Source: Moraxellaceae bacterium | Lineage (GTDB): Bacteria; Pseudomonadota; Gammaproteobacteria; Pseudomonadales; Moraxellaceae | Direction of reading: 5' to 3' | Assembly (NCBI GenBank): GCA_029267635.1 | Contig: JAJUIK010000002.1 | Span: 175,981-239,980 of the forward strand | DNA: 64,000 nt | In this document: positions 48,254-58,703 of the stretch, piece after piece | How positions within the stretch are numbered: the stretch's first letter is position 1 | Layout of the letters: every line of letters begins with the position of its first letter | The notes under the pieces: generated by a model | Seen by the model: the letters and a program-made list of their open reading frames with translations, nothing else | Told to the model about the DNA's origin: nothing | Database searches by the model: none | Made by a program: the position numbers and the translations under genes

Positions 48254-48607
48254 CTAAGGCAGCAAGTCGATGCCGAACGGTTTTAACATCATGGTCAAGG
48301 CAGCAAAGCACAAGATCGTGATCACCACACTCAATAACATCGCGCCCCAAAAACCAAATTTCTGCAACAACATAGGAAAGACAAAAAACATCGGCAATGT
48401 TGGCAGCACATACCAAAATGTATAGTAGGCATGATTGGCAATTTTTTCCGCTGGTTGACGTTCAAAATACAACCAAAACAGGGTGAGTAAAGTCACCAAA
48501 GGCAATGCAGCGATCAGACCACCTAATTTATCACTACGTTTTGCAACCTCACTGATCAGCACTATCAATGTTGCAGTGATTAAGTATTTGGTTATCATCC
48601 ATTCCAT
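48254..48607 (-). CDS. DUF3147-type inner membrane protein
   Basis: A 117-residue protein with four hydrophobic segments: YLITATLIVLISEVAK, GGLIAALPLVTLLTLFWLYF, YYTFWYVLPTLPMFFVFPML and GAMLLSVVITILCFAALTMM. The SDKLGGLIAALPLV and YTFWYVLPTLPMF blocks fit DUF3147. The function is unknown. The start may be Met1 or Met4. Confidence 0.7.
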   Translation of the reverse strand: MEWMITKYLITATLIVLISEVAKRSDKLGGLIAALPLVTLLTLFWLYFERQPAEKIANHAYYTFWYVLPTLPMFFVFPMLLQKFGFWGAMLLSVVITILCFAALTMMLKPFGIDLLP

Positions 48608-48716
48608 ATCAAAATATCGCTTTTTATGATCAAATGTAAAATAGCACAGTCATTTAATGGGCGTATGCCGTGTCGAAAGATTTAAAAAAAACTTAGGCTA
48701 TTTTGAAGTAAAAAAT

Positions 48717-48746
48717 AAAAAAGACCGAAATAGTCTTCGGTCTTTT
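48717..48746 (-). terminator. Intrinsic terminator of the 66-residue gene
   Basis: The stem AAAAGACCGAA / TTCGGTCTTTT is followed by a T-rich stretch on the minus strand, about 40 bp after the stop codon at 48786. Confidence 0.75.
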
Positions 48747-48785
48747 AGATATAACACTCAATTTAAATCTGTACTTCGCTCAACC

Positions 48786-48986
48786 TTAAGCGGCAAATTT
48801 TTTCCAGGTTTTATTTTCTTGATTCAGAGGTAAAATAAAAGTAAAGCCACTGTCTGCTTTGACCAGAAAGCTGTCTTTATGTTCCCAGATCACACGGAAT
48901 AAGGTACCTACATTAAAATCGATCGGTGTACAGCCTGCTTTTTCCAAGTGCACCGGTTTTAGTAGCTCAATCACCATATTTTCCAT
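48786..48986 (-). CDS. Small hypothetical protein
   Basis: A 66-residue protein (MENMVIELLKPVHLEKAGCT, then FRVIWEHKDSFLVKADSG) with a good AGGAGG-like site before ATG 48986 and a terminator downstream. It looks like a small beta-rich cytosolic protein. The family is unknown. Confidence 0.6.
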   Translation of the reverse strand: MENMVIELLKPVHLEKAGCTPIDFNVGTLFRVIWEHKDSFLVKADSGFTFILPLNQENKTWKKFAA

Positions 48987-49383
48987 GACACACCTCCTTT
49001 ACTTAAAGGTTCAATATGCAGATATGCGGCTTTAATTTTTATATGTAAGCACATATATTAAAAATAATATGAAATATATCACATTTTTTAGAAGTTTTGG
49101 CAACATCAATACATACAAAACATCAAGTTTTTTTAGGAAGGTATCATTTTCCGACTTCATGGCTAGATATTCATTGAAAAAGATCCGCTTTGAATTGAGA
49201 TTGTTACAAATGTAACTTACACCAGAAAATTAAAGTTTTTTTTCTGAGCACTATTTGTTAATAACAGTTTTTACATCAAGTTAAAAAAGCATTATCAACA
49301 CTGATAATGCTCTAAAAAAATAATTCAATCCGAGCGCTATGAACTCAATGTTCAATCATTTTTAATGATGAGATAAACATACG
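48987..49383. other. AT-rich intergenic region after pcaG
   Basis: These 397 bp hold no coding frame. The only structure I see is the pca terminator at 49283-49311; the rest is A/T-rich with the promoter of the 66-residue gene at its left end. Confidence 0.5.
49283..49311 (-). terminator. Intrinsic terminator of the pob-pca genes
   Basis: The perfect 10-bp stem AGCATTATCA (49288-49297) / TGATAATGCT (49302-49311) is followed by six T on the minus strand, about 75 bp after the pcaG stop codon. Confidence 0.85.
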
Positions 49384-50013
49384 CTAGATATCAAAGAACA
49401 CCGTTTCATTTTCGCCTTGAATACGAATATTAAATCTATAGATAATTTCACCATCAACTTCATGACGTTGAGCCATTAAAGTTTGGCGTCGTGGTACCCA
49501 CTCAATTCCGTTTAAGATCGGGTCCTTTGCATTTGCTGCAGTTTCATCATCAAAATACACACGCGTATGCAATCCCTGATTAATGCCACGGGCAAAGATC
49601 ACCAATGCAATATGCGGTGCTTGAGTCGTTCCACGACGACCCGGTACGCTACCTGGCTTAATGGTATTGAAACGCCAGACACCGGTTTCAAAATCTGCAC
49701 CAGCGCGCCCCCAACCCAGAAAATGTGGATCTGCTTGCTTCGCTTGGGTGTCAGCCTGACTTGGATATATGCCATTTGCATCCGCTTGCCAGATCTCGAC
49801 CAGCACATCACGCAAAGGTAATCCGAGTCCATCGAAGACCTGACCTTCCAGACGGATTCGTTCACCTTGAGTCTCTGATTTGACCAGCTGATTATTGAAG
49901 CTGTTCTCAAATACTTCAATACCGGCCTGATTGGGTAATAAACCGATATGGACATATGGACCACCCGTTTGAGATGGTGTCTCATGTAAATCCTGAAAAT
50001 TCCAACCCTTCAT
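49384..50013 (-). CDS. pcaG: Protocatechuate 3,4-dioxygenase alpha subunit
   Basis: PcaG forms the (alpha-beta-Fe) core of the intradiol ring-cleaving dioxygenase together with PcaH, making 3-carboxy-cis,cis-muconate. The 209-residue protein starts MKGWNFQDLHETPSQTGGPY, as in A. baylyi; six upstream codons are discarded. It carries LVEIWQADANGIYP and RFNTIKPGSVPGR but lacks the iron ligands, as expected for alpha. It is 14 bp after pcaH and is the last gene of the operon. Confidence 0.96.
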   Translation of the reverse strand: MKGWNFQDLHETPSQTGGPYVHIGLLPNQAGIEVFENSFNNQLVKSETQGERIRLEGQVFDGLGLPLRDVLVEIWQADANGIYPSQADTQAKQADPHFLGWGRAGADFETGVWRFNTIKPGSVPGRRGTTQAPHIALVIFARGINQGLHTRVYFDDETAANAKDPILNGIEWVPRRQTLMAQRHEVDGEIIYRFNIRIQGENETVFFDI

Positions 50014-50027
50014 GATGATGCTCCCTA

Positions 50028-51186
<1,159 letters not shown>

Positions 51187-51307
51187 GATTCTTTGCTCTT
51201 CATGCTGAAATTGAATATTTAATCCATGTGTTAATGGACATTTAGGCCTCAGTCTGACCGTGCATCGCCAAATCATTGCCCCATCCATTGCATTCACTTG
51301 AAATGGG

Positions 51308-52663
51308 TTATTCCATTCCCTGGATTTTTTGAATGACTGCATCAATTTGTGCTTGGATGTTGCCCAGATAATTCTCAGGCTCAAGAATTTCCTTTAACTC
51401 GTTGCTGGTAAAGATGGCTTGAACTTCAGGAATTCTGGCTACTACTTCAGCTAAATGGCATTTCTCCAGCACAGCCATTTGACATGCTTTTTCAACAAGA
51501 TGATGTGCCGTTAAACGTCCCAATTTAGGTGCCAGTGCCATCATCAAGGCTTCCGCCATCATCAATCCTTGAGTACATTCCAGGTTACGACGCATGTTTT
51601 CGGGTTGTACCTCTAGCCCTTCAAACACTTCAAGTGCTCGACTCAAGCTACCAGCCGTTAAACGAAACAACTCTGGTAAAGCCAACCATTCAGCATGCCA
51701 GGCACCGAGACTGCGCTCATGCTCCTGCACTAAACTCTGATACATACTGGTCATTAAAGTCGGTACACGGTTGGCGGCTGCTAAAATTGACGCTGCTGCA
51801 ACAGGATTACGTTTGTGAGGCATCGTGGATGACCCACCTCGCCCCTGTCCGGCGGGTTCATAAACTTCCGCAATTTCTGTTTGCATCATTAATGACCAGT
51901 CCTTGGCCATTTTCCCCAGATTGCCAGTGAGGGTTGCCAATACATGGGCAATATCGGTGATGCGGTCACGTTCAGCGTGCCAAGTACATGCTGGCACTAA
52001 CAGATCCAGCTCGGTGGCAAAGGCCTCAACCACTTGACTGCCCTGGTTTAACAAAGAAGCCAACGTTCCTACAGCACCACCGAGCTGTACTGTTAAGCAG
52101 TTGCGTTGAACTTCCTGCACACGATTTAAATCACGTGCCAGACTTTCACTCCAGCGTGCAGTTTTATATCCAAAAGTCAGGGGTAAGCCTTGTTGCAACC
52201 AGGTACGTCCAACCATCACTTGATGACGATAATCCTGAGTTAACTGTAAAGTGGCCTTGATTGCCTGCTTCAGCCGCTGTTCAAGTGGCTGTAGGGCAGC
52301 TTTGCATTGCAACATACAGGCAGTATCAATGATGTCCTGGCTAGTTGCGCCCCAATGTACATAGCGAGCAGCATTTTCATCAACCGCCTTAACTTTTGCC
52401 GTTAATTGCTTGACCAGCGGAATGGCTATGTTACCTGCCAACGCACTTGCTTCTGCGAGCTGATTGAAATCGATAATCGTCTCGACAGGCTGTGCAATCA
52501 GCGCAGCAATATGCTCTGCTGCCGCAAATGGAATGACCCCTACTTTTGCTTGGGCTTTGGCGAGCGCTGCTTCAACCTGCAACATATAAGCAACCAGAGA
52601 CTGATCGCTGAACATATCATCGACTTCAGCCAGGTAAAACAAACTGGCATATAGTTGACTCAT
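51308..52663 (-). CDS. pcaB: 3-carboxy-cis,cis-muconate cycloisomerase
   Basis: A fumarase/aspartase-superfamily enzyme that lactonises 3-carboxymuconate. The 451-residue protein (start MSQLYASLFYLAEVDDMF) equals the length I recall for A. baylyi. It has the signature GRGGSSTMPHKRNPVAAASI, the VHWGATSQDIIDTAC segment with the catalytic His region and a complete C-terminal domain. It begins 203 bp after the pobA stop codon, so it may share a transcript with pobA or have its own promoter in that gap. Confidence 0.95.
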   Translation of the reverse strand: MSQLYASLFYLAEVDDMFSDQSLVAYMLQVEAALAKAQAKVGVIPFAAAEHIAALIAQPVETIIDFNQLAEASALAGNIAIPLVKQLTAKVKAVDENAARYVHWGATSQDIIDTACMLQCKAALQPLEQRLKQAIKATLQLTQDYRHQVMVGRTWLQQGLPLTFGYKTARWSESLARDLNRVQEVQRNCLTVQLGGAVGTLASLLNQGSQVVEAFATELDLLVPACTWHAERDRITDIAHVLATLTGNLGKMAKDWSLMMQTEIAEVYEPAGQGRGGSSTMPHKRNPVAAASILAAANRVPTLMTSMYQSLVQEHERSLGAWHAEWLALPELFRLTAGSLSRALEVFEGLEVQPENMRRNLECTQGLMMAEALMMALAPKLGRLTAHHLVEKACQMAVLEKCHLAEVVARIPEVQAIFTSNELKEILEPENYLGNIQAQIDAVIQKIQGME

Positions 52664-52866
52664 GGCTGATTCCTTTTGGCCGACTTTCATTTTTACGAAT
52701 ATTTGTCCCAACATATTCAGTGTTCAAGGCAATTCATTTGCCACTTCTACAACAGTGCACACGTACTTTTAGGCAACTGATCCAAGCTCGTGTCATAACA
52801 TCACCCATAGCAGAGTGGCATCAGGCAATGCGGGTTTACCCAATGCCAATCTGAAAAATGGATTTC

Positions 52867-54084
<1,218 letters not shown>

Positions 54085-54156
54085 TCATTCAAATTAGGGT
54101 AAATGAGATTGCAGAACTAGATTCAGGTTCTAGAATTGGCCGAAATGGATGACTTT

Positions 54157-54173
54157 TGTCCGATGATCGGACA
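54157..54173. promoter_or_regulatory. Palindromic operator candidate in the pobR-pobA intergenic region
   Basis: TGTCCGAT (54157-54164) and ATCGGACA (54166-54173) form a perfect inverted repeat around one G. It lies between the divergent starts (54060 and 54203). PobR of A. baylyi is known to bind repeated elements in the equivalent spacer; the exact site here is inferred. Confidence 0.6.
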
Positions 54174-54202
54174 CAATGTTCAAGCTGAGCAGGAAGAGTG
54201 AT

Positions 54203-55018
54203 ATGACTTCACGGAATGATTTAATCAAGCATCAGGAAAATGATGAAACAATTCAGTATGATGACTATATAGCAGGGCTGGCTAAAGGATTAAGCCTACT
54301 TGAATGTTTTGGTATGGAACGGCAAAAACTGAGTGTGACCCAGATTGCCGAACGAGCGGGTCTGAGCCGTACTGCTGCACGGCGCTATGTTCGTACACTC
54401 AAGTTTTTGGGCTATTTAGAAACGGATGAGCATTTCTATTGGCTCACGCATAAAGTCTTGCGTTTCTCCAGTGCTTACTTGAGCTCGGCTTATTTACCTA
54501 AAATTGCCCAGCCCATGCTGAATCTATTAAGTGTACAAACTGCCTTAAGTTTCTCGGTGGTGGTACTGGATGAACATGAAGTTGTACCGATTGCACGCAG
54601 TACATCTCAGCAAAATGAGATACAAAAAATTAGTCCGCTGGGTATTCATCTGGGTAACCGCCTTCCGGCCCATGCGACATCAACAGGTAAAGTTTTATTA
54701 GCCAGTTTAGCTGTTGCCGAGCAGCGGAAATGGATTGAAAAGTATCCTCTTAAACGTTTAACTCCTTTTACCTTAACTGAACCCGAAGCATTTTTAGAGG
54801 CATTACAAAACATAAATAAGCATGATTACTGTATCTCGATTGAAGAACATGAGCTGGGTGTCATAGCACTTGCTGTCCCCATTCAGAACATACAAGGTGA
54901 CACAATTGCTGCGCTTAACTGTATTGCTTCAACACAAAGGATGACGACTACCTATTTAGTTCAGAACATTTTACCTTTACTTAAAAGTACGGCTCATGAG
55001 TTAAGAGGGATTCTATAA
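54203..55018 (+). CDS. pobR: IclR-family activator of 4-hydroxybenzoate catabolism
   Basis: A 271-residue protein, the A. baylyi PobR length. An N-terminal helix-turn-helix (KLSVTQIAERAGLSRTAARR, about 50-70) is followed by an IclR effector domain (LPAHATSTGKVLLASL, ISIEEHELGVIALAVPIQN). ATG 54203 follows GGAAGAG; nine upstream codons are discarded. 4-hydroxybenzoate is the expected inducer by position and similarity; a PcaU-like response to protocatechuate is the main alternative, since here the pca genes lie behind pobA. Confidence 0.9.
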   Translation: MTSRNDLIKHQENDETIQYDDYIAGLAKGLSLLECFGMERQKLSVTQIAERAGLSRTAARRYVRTLKFLGYLETDEHFYWLTHKVLRFSSAYLSSAYLPKIAQPMLNLLSVQTALSFSVVVLDEHEVVPIARSTSQQNEIQKISPLGIHLGNRLPAHATSTGKVLLASLAVAEQRKWIEKYPLKRLTPFTLTEPEAFLEALQNINKHDYCISIEEHELGVIALAVPIQNIQGDTIAALNCIASTQRMTTTYLVQNILPLLKSTAHELRGIL

Positions 55019-55098
55019 ATAGGTCTTAGAAAAATGGCTAAATTATTATTTTATATAGGTTTGATTTTTATTAAGACCACTTGCAGTAACCGGGCAAT

Positions 55099-55182
55099 TT
55101 AATGACTTAAAAAATTCAGAATTTCAATAGTACGGACTTGTGTAATACCTTGATCTCGAACGTCTTTCAGGACTGTAAAACG
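55099..55182 (-). pseudogene. Short coding-like remnant, unidentified
   Basis: On the minus strand a 28-codon block reads RFTVLKDVRDQGITQVRTIE then ILNFLSH and a stop (TAA at 55101-55099). It is preceded by a stop and has no start. The composition is that of a real protein C-terminus rather than random AT-rich DNA. I cannot name the parent. The rest of 55019-55329 holds a GGTCTTA/TAAGACC inverted repeat (55022-55077) and nothing else I can support. Confidence 0.35.
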
Positions 55183-55329
55183 TCATATTTCCCTGTTAGG
55201 CATAGATATCAAAATATCAAACCGTCCGTTAAGAAATCGCTAAAGTACGTGTTATTAAAACGGACATTTCTACTTGGGACTTACACCTGAACTGCATCTA
55301 AGAGAATTTATATTGAATAAAAAGTGGGT

Positions 55330-55821
55330 TTAAGCGATTTTCGCCTGTCCCACCTGATGATAAGCACGATTAAAATAAACCAAAGCTTGATCATGCTGAC
55401 TGTGTTGAATCGCGACAATACGACAAATAAAAATAGTATGTGTTCCCACTTCTTGCATTTGCTCAATCTGACAATCAAAACTCACCAAAGCATCTTCCAA
55501 CACAGGTGCACCCGTTTCTAATTCTGTCCAGACTCCATATTCAAAGCGTTCTTCTGAACTCATTTTTGACGAAAATACACTGGAAAGATGCCGATGATGC
55601 GCACCTAACACATTCACGCTTAAAATTTTATTGTCGATAAAATGCACATGTGAACGCGCTGCCTGATTCATACAGACCAATAAGGTCGGAGGGGTATCTG
55701 TCACACTACACACGGCAGATGCAGTGAACCCATGACGTCCAGATGCTCCAGATGTCGTCACGACATTGACCGCACCTGTTAACCAAGACATTGCATTTTT
55801 AAAGTCAGTTGCTTCAACCAT
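55330..55821 (-). CDS. Flavin reductase (HpaC/RutF-type, FMN-binding split barrel)
   Basis: A protein of about 163 residues. It has FKNAMSWLTGAVNVVTTSGA, the HGFTASAVCSVTDTPPTLLV core, SVNVLGAHHRHLSSVFSS and a C-terminal LVYFNRAYHQV. Enzymes of this family reduce FMN or FAD with NAD(P)H and hand it to a partner oxygenase. No classic two-component monooxygenase gene is adjacent; the neighbours upstream on the same strand are mesD and mesX, whose activity needs oxygen, so this reductase may serve them. That link is inference. The start at 55821 is preferred over 55878. Confidence 0.85.
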   Translation of the reverse strand: MVEATDFKNAMSWLTGAVNVVTTSGASGRHGFTASAVCSVTDTPPTLLVCMNQAARSHVHFIDNKILSVNVLGAHHRHLSSVFSSKMSSEERFEYGVWTELETGAPVLEDALVSFDCQIEQMQEVGTHTIFICRIVAIQHSQHDQALVYFNRAYHQVGQAKIA

Positions 55822-56045
55822 TACTTTGTTCCCAAGCTCCTGATTGGAACTCTTACGATTGCTATATAGATAAACCACGTGGCTGTGTCACATGGGCCTC
55901 AATTTAAATGAGGGGGTGTTGCGTGGATATCACGACCAGATCGATCACGTTTTAGGGTTAGCTGTTAAATCGGAAAGATGAATTCGAATCAACAGTGAAT
56001 AACCCTTAACGAATCACGATATTGCAGAAAGATTATAGCTACGCA

Positions 56046-57074
56046 TTAAAGCGAAAGTTCTTTTCTCATAATTGCAGCGCCTGCACTTAACGCATGAAGT
56101 TTGCCTCTGGCCACGTCACGCGCTAAAGGTGCCATGCCACAGTTGGTTGAAGGATAAAGTTTATCGGCATCTACAAATTGCAGTGCTTTACGTAGGGTAT
56201 TGGCCACTTCTTCAGGCGTTTCAATGTGATTGGTCGCGACATCAATTGCCCCCACCATGACTTTCTTGCCGCGAATGAGTTCAATCAAGTCCATAGGCAC
56301 ACGCGAGTTGTGACATTCGAGTGAGATGATGTCGATGTTTGATGTTTGCAACTTAGGAAACACCGCTTCATATTGTCGCCATTCCGATCCGAGTGTTTTT
56401 TTCCAGTCTGTATTGGCTTTGATGCCATAACCATAGCAAATGTGTACGGCTGTTTCACATTTTAGCCCTTCAATCGCACGTTCTAAAGTGGCAATTCCCC
56501 AATCATTGACCTCATCAAAAAATACATTAAAGGCAGGCTCATCAAACTGGATAATATCTACCCCAGCAGCTTCCAATTCTTTGGCTTCCTGATTCAGGAT
56601 TTTGGCAAACTCCCAAGCGAGTTTTTCACGGCTTTGATAATGCGCATCATACAGCGTATCAATCATGGTTATTGGGCCTGGCAAGGCCCATTTGATTGGC
56701 TGACTGGTTTGCTGACGTAAAAACTTGGCATCTTCAACAAATACCGACTTGGGACGCGTCACTGCACCTACCACTGTGGGTACGCTGGCATCGTAGCGAT
56801 TACGAATACGAACCGTTTCACGCTTCTCAAAATCGACGCCACTCAAGTGTTCTATAAACGTGGTGACAAAATGCTGACGGGTTTGTTCACCATCACTGAC
56901 AATATCAATGCCAGCCTGTTGCTGTTCGTGCAAAGCTATAATCAAAGCATCTTGTTTGCCTTCCAGCAGTTGTTCATCCTGTAATTTCCAAGGTGACCAA
57001 AGCTTTTCAGGTTCTGCAAGCCAAGCGGGTTTTGGTAGGCTGCCAGCAGTTGAAGTAGGTAATAAAATTTTCAT
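56046..57074 (-). CDS. mesD: Core MetE-like methionine synthase (MesD type)
   Basis: A 342-residue protein covering only the C-terminal catalytic half of MetE, lacking the N-terminal folate-binding barrel. Zinc ligands correspond to VHICYGYG (His and Cys), SLECHNSR (Glu) and STNCGMAPL (Cys); SDGEQTRQHFV and DEPAFNVFF shape the homocysteine site. Short MetE proteins paired with DUF1852 are the MesD family, described as folate-independent, oxygen-dependent methionine synthases. The methyl donor is not settled in what I know. It lies 23 bp after mesX. ATG 57074 is chosen over a TTG two codons earlier. Confidence 0.88.
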   Translation of the reverse strand: MKILLPTSTAGSLPKPAWLAEPEKLWSPWKLQDEQLLEGKQDALIIALHEQQQAGIDIVSDGEQTRQHFVTTFIEHLSGVDFEKRETVRIRNRYDASVPTVVGAVTRPKSVFVEDAKFLRQQTSQPIKWALPGPITMIDTLYDAHYQSREKLAWEFAKILNQEAKELEAAGVDIIQFDEPAFNVFFDEVNDWGIATLERAIEGLKCETAVHICYGYGIKANTDWKKTLGSEWRQYEAVFPKLQTSNIDIISLECHNSRVPMDLIELIRGKKVMVGAIDVATNHIETPEEVANTLRKALQFVDADKLYPSTNCGMAPLARDVARGKLHALSAGAAIMRKELSL

Positions 57075-57097
57075 AATCAATCATCTATTCTGGTGAG

Positions 57098-58075
57098 TTA
57101 AGCAACGTAGTTGGCAGCCCATTGTTCAAGAATGGCTTTGTGCGGCTTGATAAAACTTTCTTCAGTAAATTTACCTTGCTGAATGGCAAGCTGAGTGCGC
57201 TCTTCACGATCATAGACAATTTGAGTCAATGAATAATCTTGGTAGTTCAAGCTTGGTTGATAGCACAGACCTGCAACCGAATTGGCATTGTAAATTTCTG
57301 GGCGGTAAATCTTCTGGAAGGTTTCCATGGTGCTGATGGTGCTGATCAATTCCAGATTGCTGTAGTCATTCAGCAAATCGCCTGCGAAATAGAAGGCAAA
57401 AGGCGCAACACTATTGGGTGGCATGAAATAGCGAACCTGTAAGCCCATTTTTTTGAAATATTCATCTGTTGGGGAAAACTCATTTTGCTGATATTCAATT
57501 CCCAATATAGGGTGCCGATTTTCAGTACGATGATAGGTTTTGGTGCTTGAAACACTTAGGCAGATCACAGGCAGCTTTTTAAAATTATCTTGATACGCTT
57601 TTGAATTTAAGAAACTCTTAAAGATCTTTCCGTGCAAATCTCCAAAGTTTTCTGGCATGCTAAATTGGCTGCGATTCTGATTGTGTTCACGCAGCAAGAC
57701 ACTAAAATCATAATCACGCACATAAGATGAAAAACTATTGCCGACGATACCTTCAATGCATTGATTATTTTGATGATCGACAATGGTAGTTTTTAATACT
57801 TCAATGGTTGGGAAAGTATTGCCATTGCCTTCTACATCAATATCCACAGAAACGATATCAATTTCGACAGCGTAGCGATCGCCTTTAGGATTATCCCAGC
57901 GTGCCAAGTCATTGAAACGGTTATTAATCATCTTTAAAGTCTTGCGCAGGTTTTCTTGACGGCTTTCCCCACGCGCCAAATTCGCAAAGTTGGTGGTCAG
58001 ACGTGTATTCGCAGAAGGATGATAGTTTTCATCGAAACGAATAGTTTTTAGCGTAAATGTAAACTCTTGACTCAT
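57098..58075 (-). CDS. mesX: DUF1852 protein, MesX partner of MesD
   Basis: A 325-residue protein: FTLKTIRFDENYHPSANTRL, LARGESRQENLRKTLKMINN, RYAVEIDIVSVDIDVEGNGN and QVRYFMPPNSVAPFAFYFAG. It matches DUF1852, which is reported to be required together with MesD. No cofactor motif is obvious. It is the first gene of the pair, with a MetR-type site 35-47 bp upstream of the start. No metR gene is visible in the window. Confidence 0.85.
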   Translation of the reverse strand: MSQEFTFTLKTIRFDENYHPSANTRLTTNFANLARGESRQENLRKTLKMINNRFNDLARWDNPKGDRYAVEIDIVSVDIDVEGNGNTFPTIEVLKTTIVDHQNNQCIEGIVGNSFSSYVRDYDFSVLLREHNQNRSQFSMPENFGDLHGKIFKSFLNSKAYQDNFKKLPVICLSVSSTKTYHRTENRHPILGIEYQQNEFSPTDEYFKKMGLQVRYFMPPNSVAPFAFYFAGDLLNDYSNLELISTISTMETFQKIYRPEIYNANSVAGLCYQPSLNYQDYSLTQIVYDREERTQLAIQQGKFTEESFIKPHKAILEQWAANYVA

Positions 58076-58109
58076 GATGATCTAATACCTTAATTACTGA
58101 GATAAAACC

Positions 58110-58122
58110 TGAATTTTATTCA
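58110..58122. promoter_or_regulatory. MetR-type binding site upstream of mesX
   Basis: TGAATTTTATTCA matches the LysR-type MetR consensus TGAA-N5-TTCA exactly, with a T in the centre. It is positioned 35-47 bp before the mesX ATG. Confidence 0.55.
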
Positions 58123-58218
58123 TGCTACTTTCTGGAGTATCCAAATTGTGCTTTGGCGTTCTCCATTCAATTGCACCCTTATTTCTTCTGGTTTTTTCGT
58201 ATGGTTTAATCAAAAAAT

Positions 58219-58240
58219 AACGATAAATTTATTTGTCGTT
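58219..58240. promoter_or_regulatory. Near-perfect 22-bp palindrome upstream of mesX
   Basis: AACGATAAAT (58219-58228), TT, ATTTGTCGTT (58231-58240): arms match at 9 of 10 positions. There is no T run after it, so an operator is more likely than a terminator. Confidence 0.4.
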
Positions 58241-58386
58241 AAAAGCATGCTGTGATTTATACTTGAATTAACACCTGAATAAAAATGATTTAATTTAATA
58301 TAAAGATGAAAAAAATTCACTTTAAAAAAGTGTATTGTATTAAGAGCTAATCGCACTTTTTATATGAAAATAAAAATAGGAACGTT

Positions 58387-58703
58387 ACTCACACCGAACG
58401 TAAGAGTCAGTGAAATGTCTTGAGGAGTGATAGTGGAGGTAGTGAGTTGCGAACCCACGGAGTAGTGAACAAATGGGCCACCTGCGGTCCATAAAAGTCC
58501 GATGATCTAGAGTCTCAGGCAACAAAAAAACCATAAACCAAAGGCTTACGAGTTTTGGTAATCTCCCCGAAAAATAAAAAATTACTGTATGAAGCATTTT
58601 AAACTTGAAGGCTATTAACAAAATAAAAAGCCTTATAGTCTCTCCCAAAACTATAAGGCTTAGTGGCTTTTCCCTCTTTAATCACTTACGCTCCGGTGTA
58701 AGT
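58387..58703. other. Possible small inverted-repeat element (MITE-like), no genes
   Basis: The left end reads ACTCACACCGAACGTAAG (58387-58404); the right end read inward on the minus strand is ACTTACACCGGAGCGTAAG (58703-58685). They match at all but two positions plus one gap. The 317-bp interior has no convincing frame but includes a minus-strand terminator and a 17-bp inverted segment (58442-58458) resembling a tRNA T-arm. I see no flanking target duplication, so the call is tentative. Confidence 0.3.
58621..58661 (-). terminator. Orphan intrinsic terminator
   Basis: The perfect 12-bp stem AAGCCTTATAGT (58628-58639) / ACTATAAGGCTT (58650-58661) is followed on the minus strand by TTTTATTT. 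No gene ends into it from the right. Confidence 0.8.

Noticed and set aside
58442..58458. T-arm-like hairpin suggesting a tRNA on the minus strand
   Set aside because: The stem and 7-nt TTCGCAA loop are right, but no matching acceptor, D-arm or anticodon stem is found within tRNA distance.
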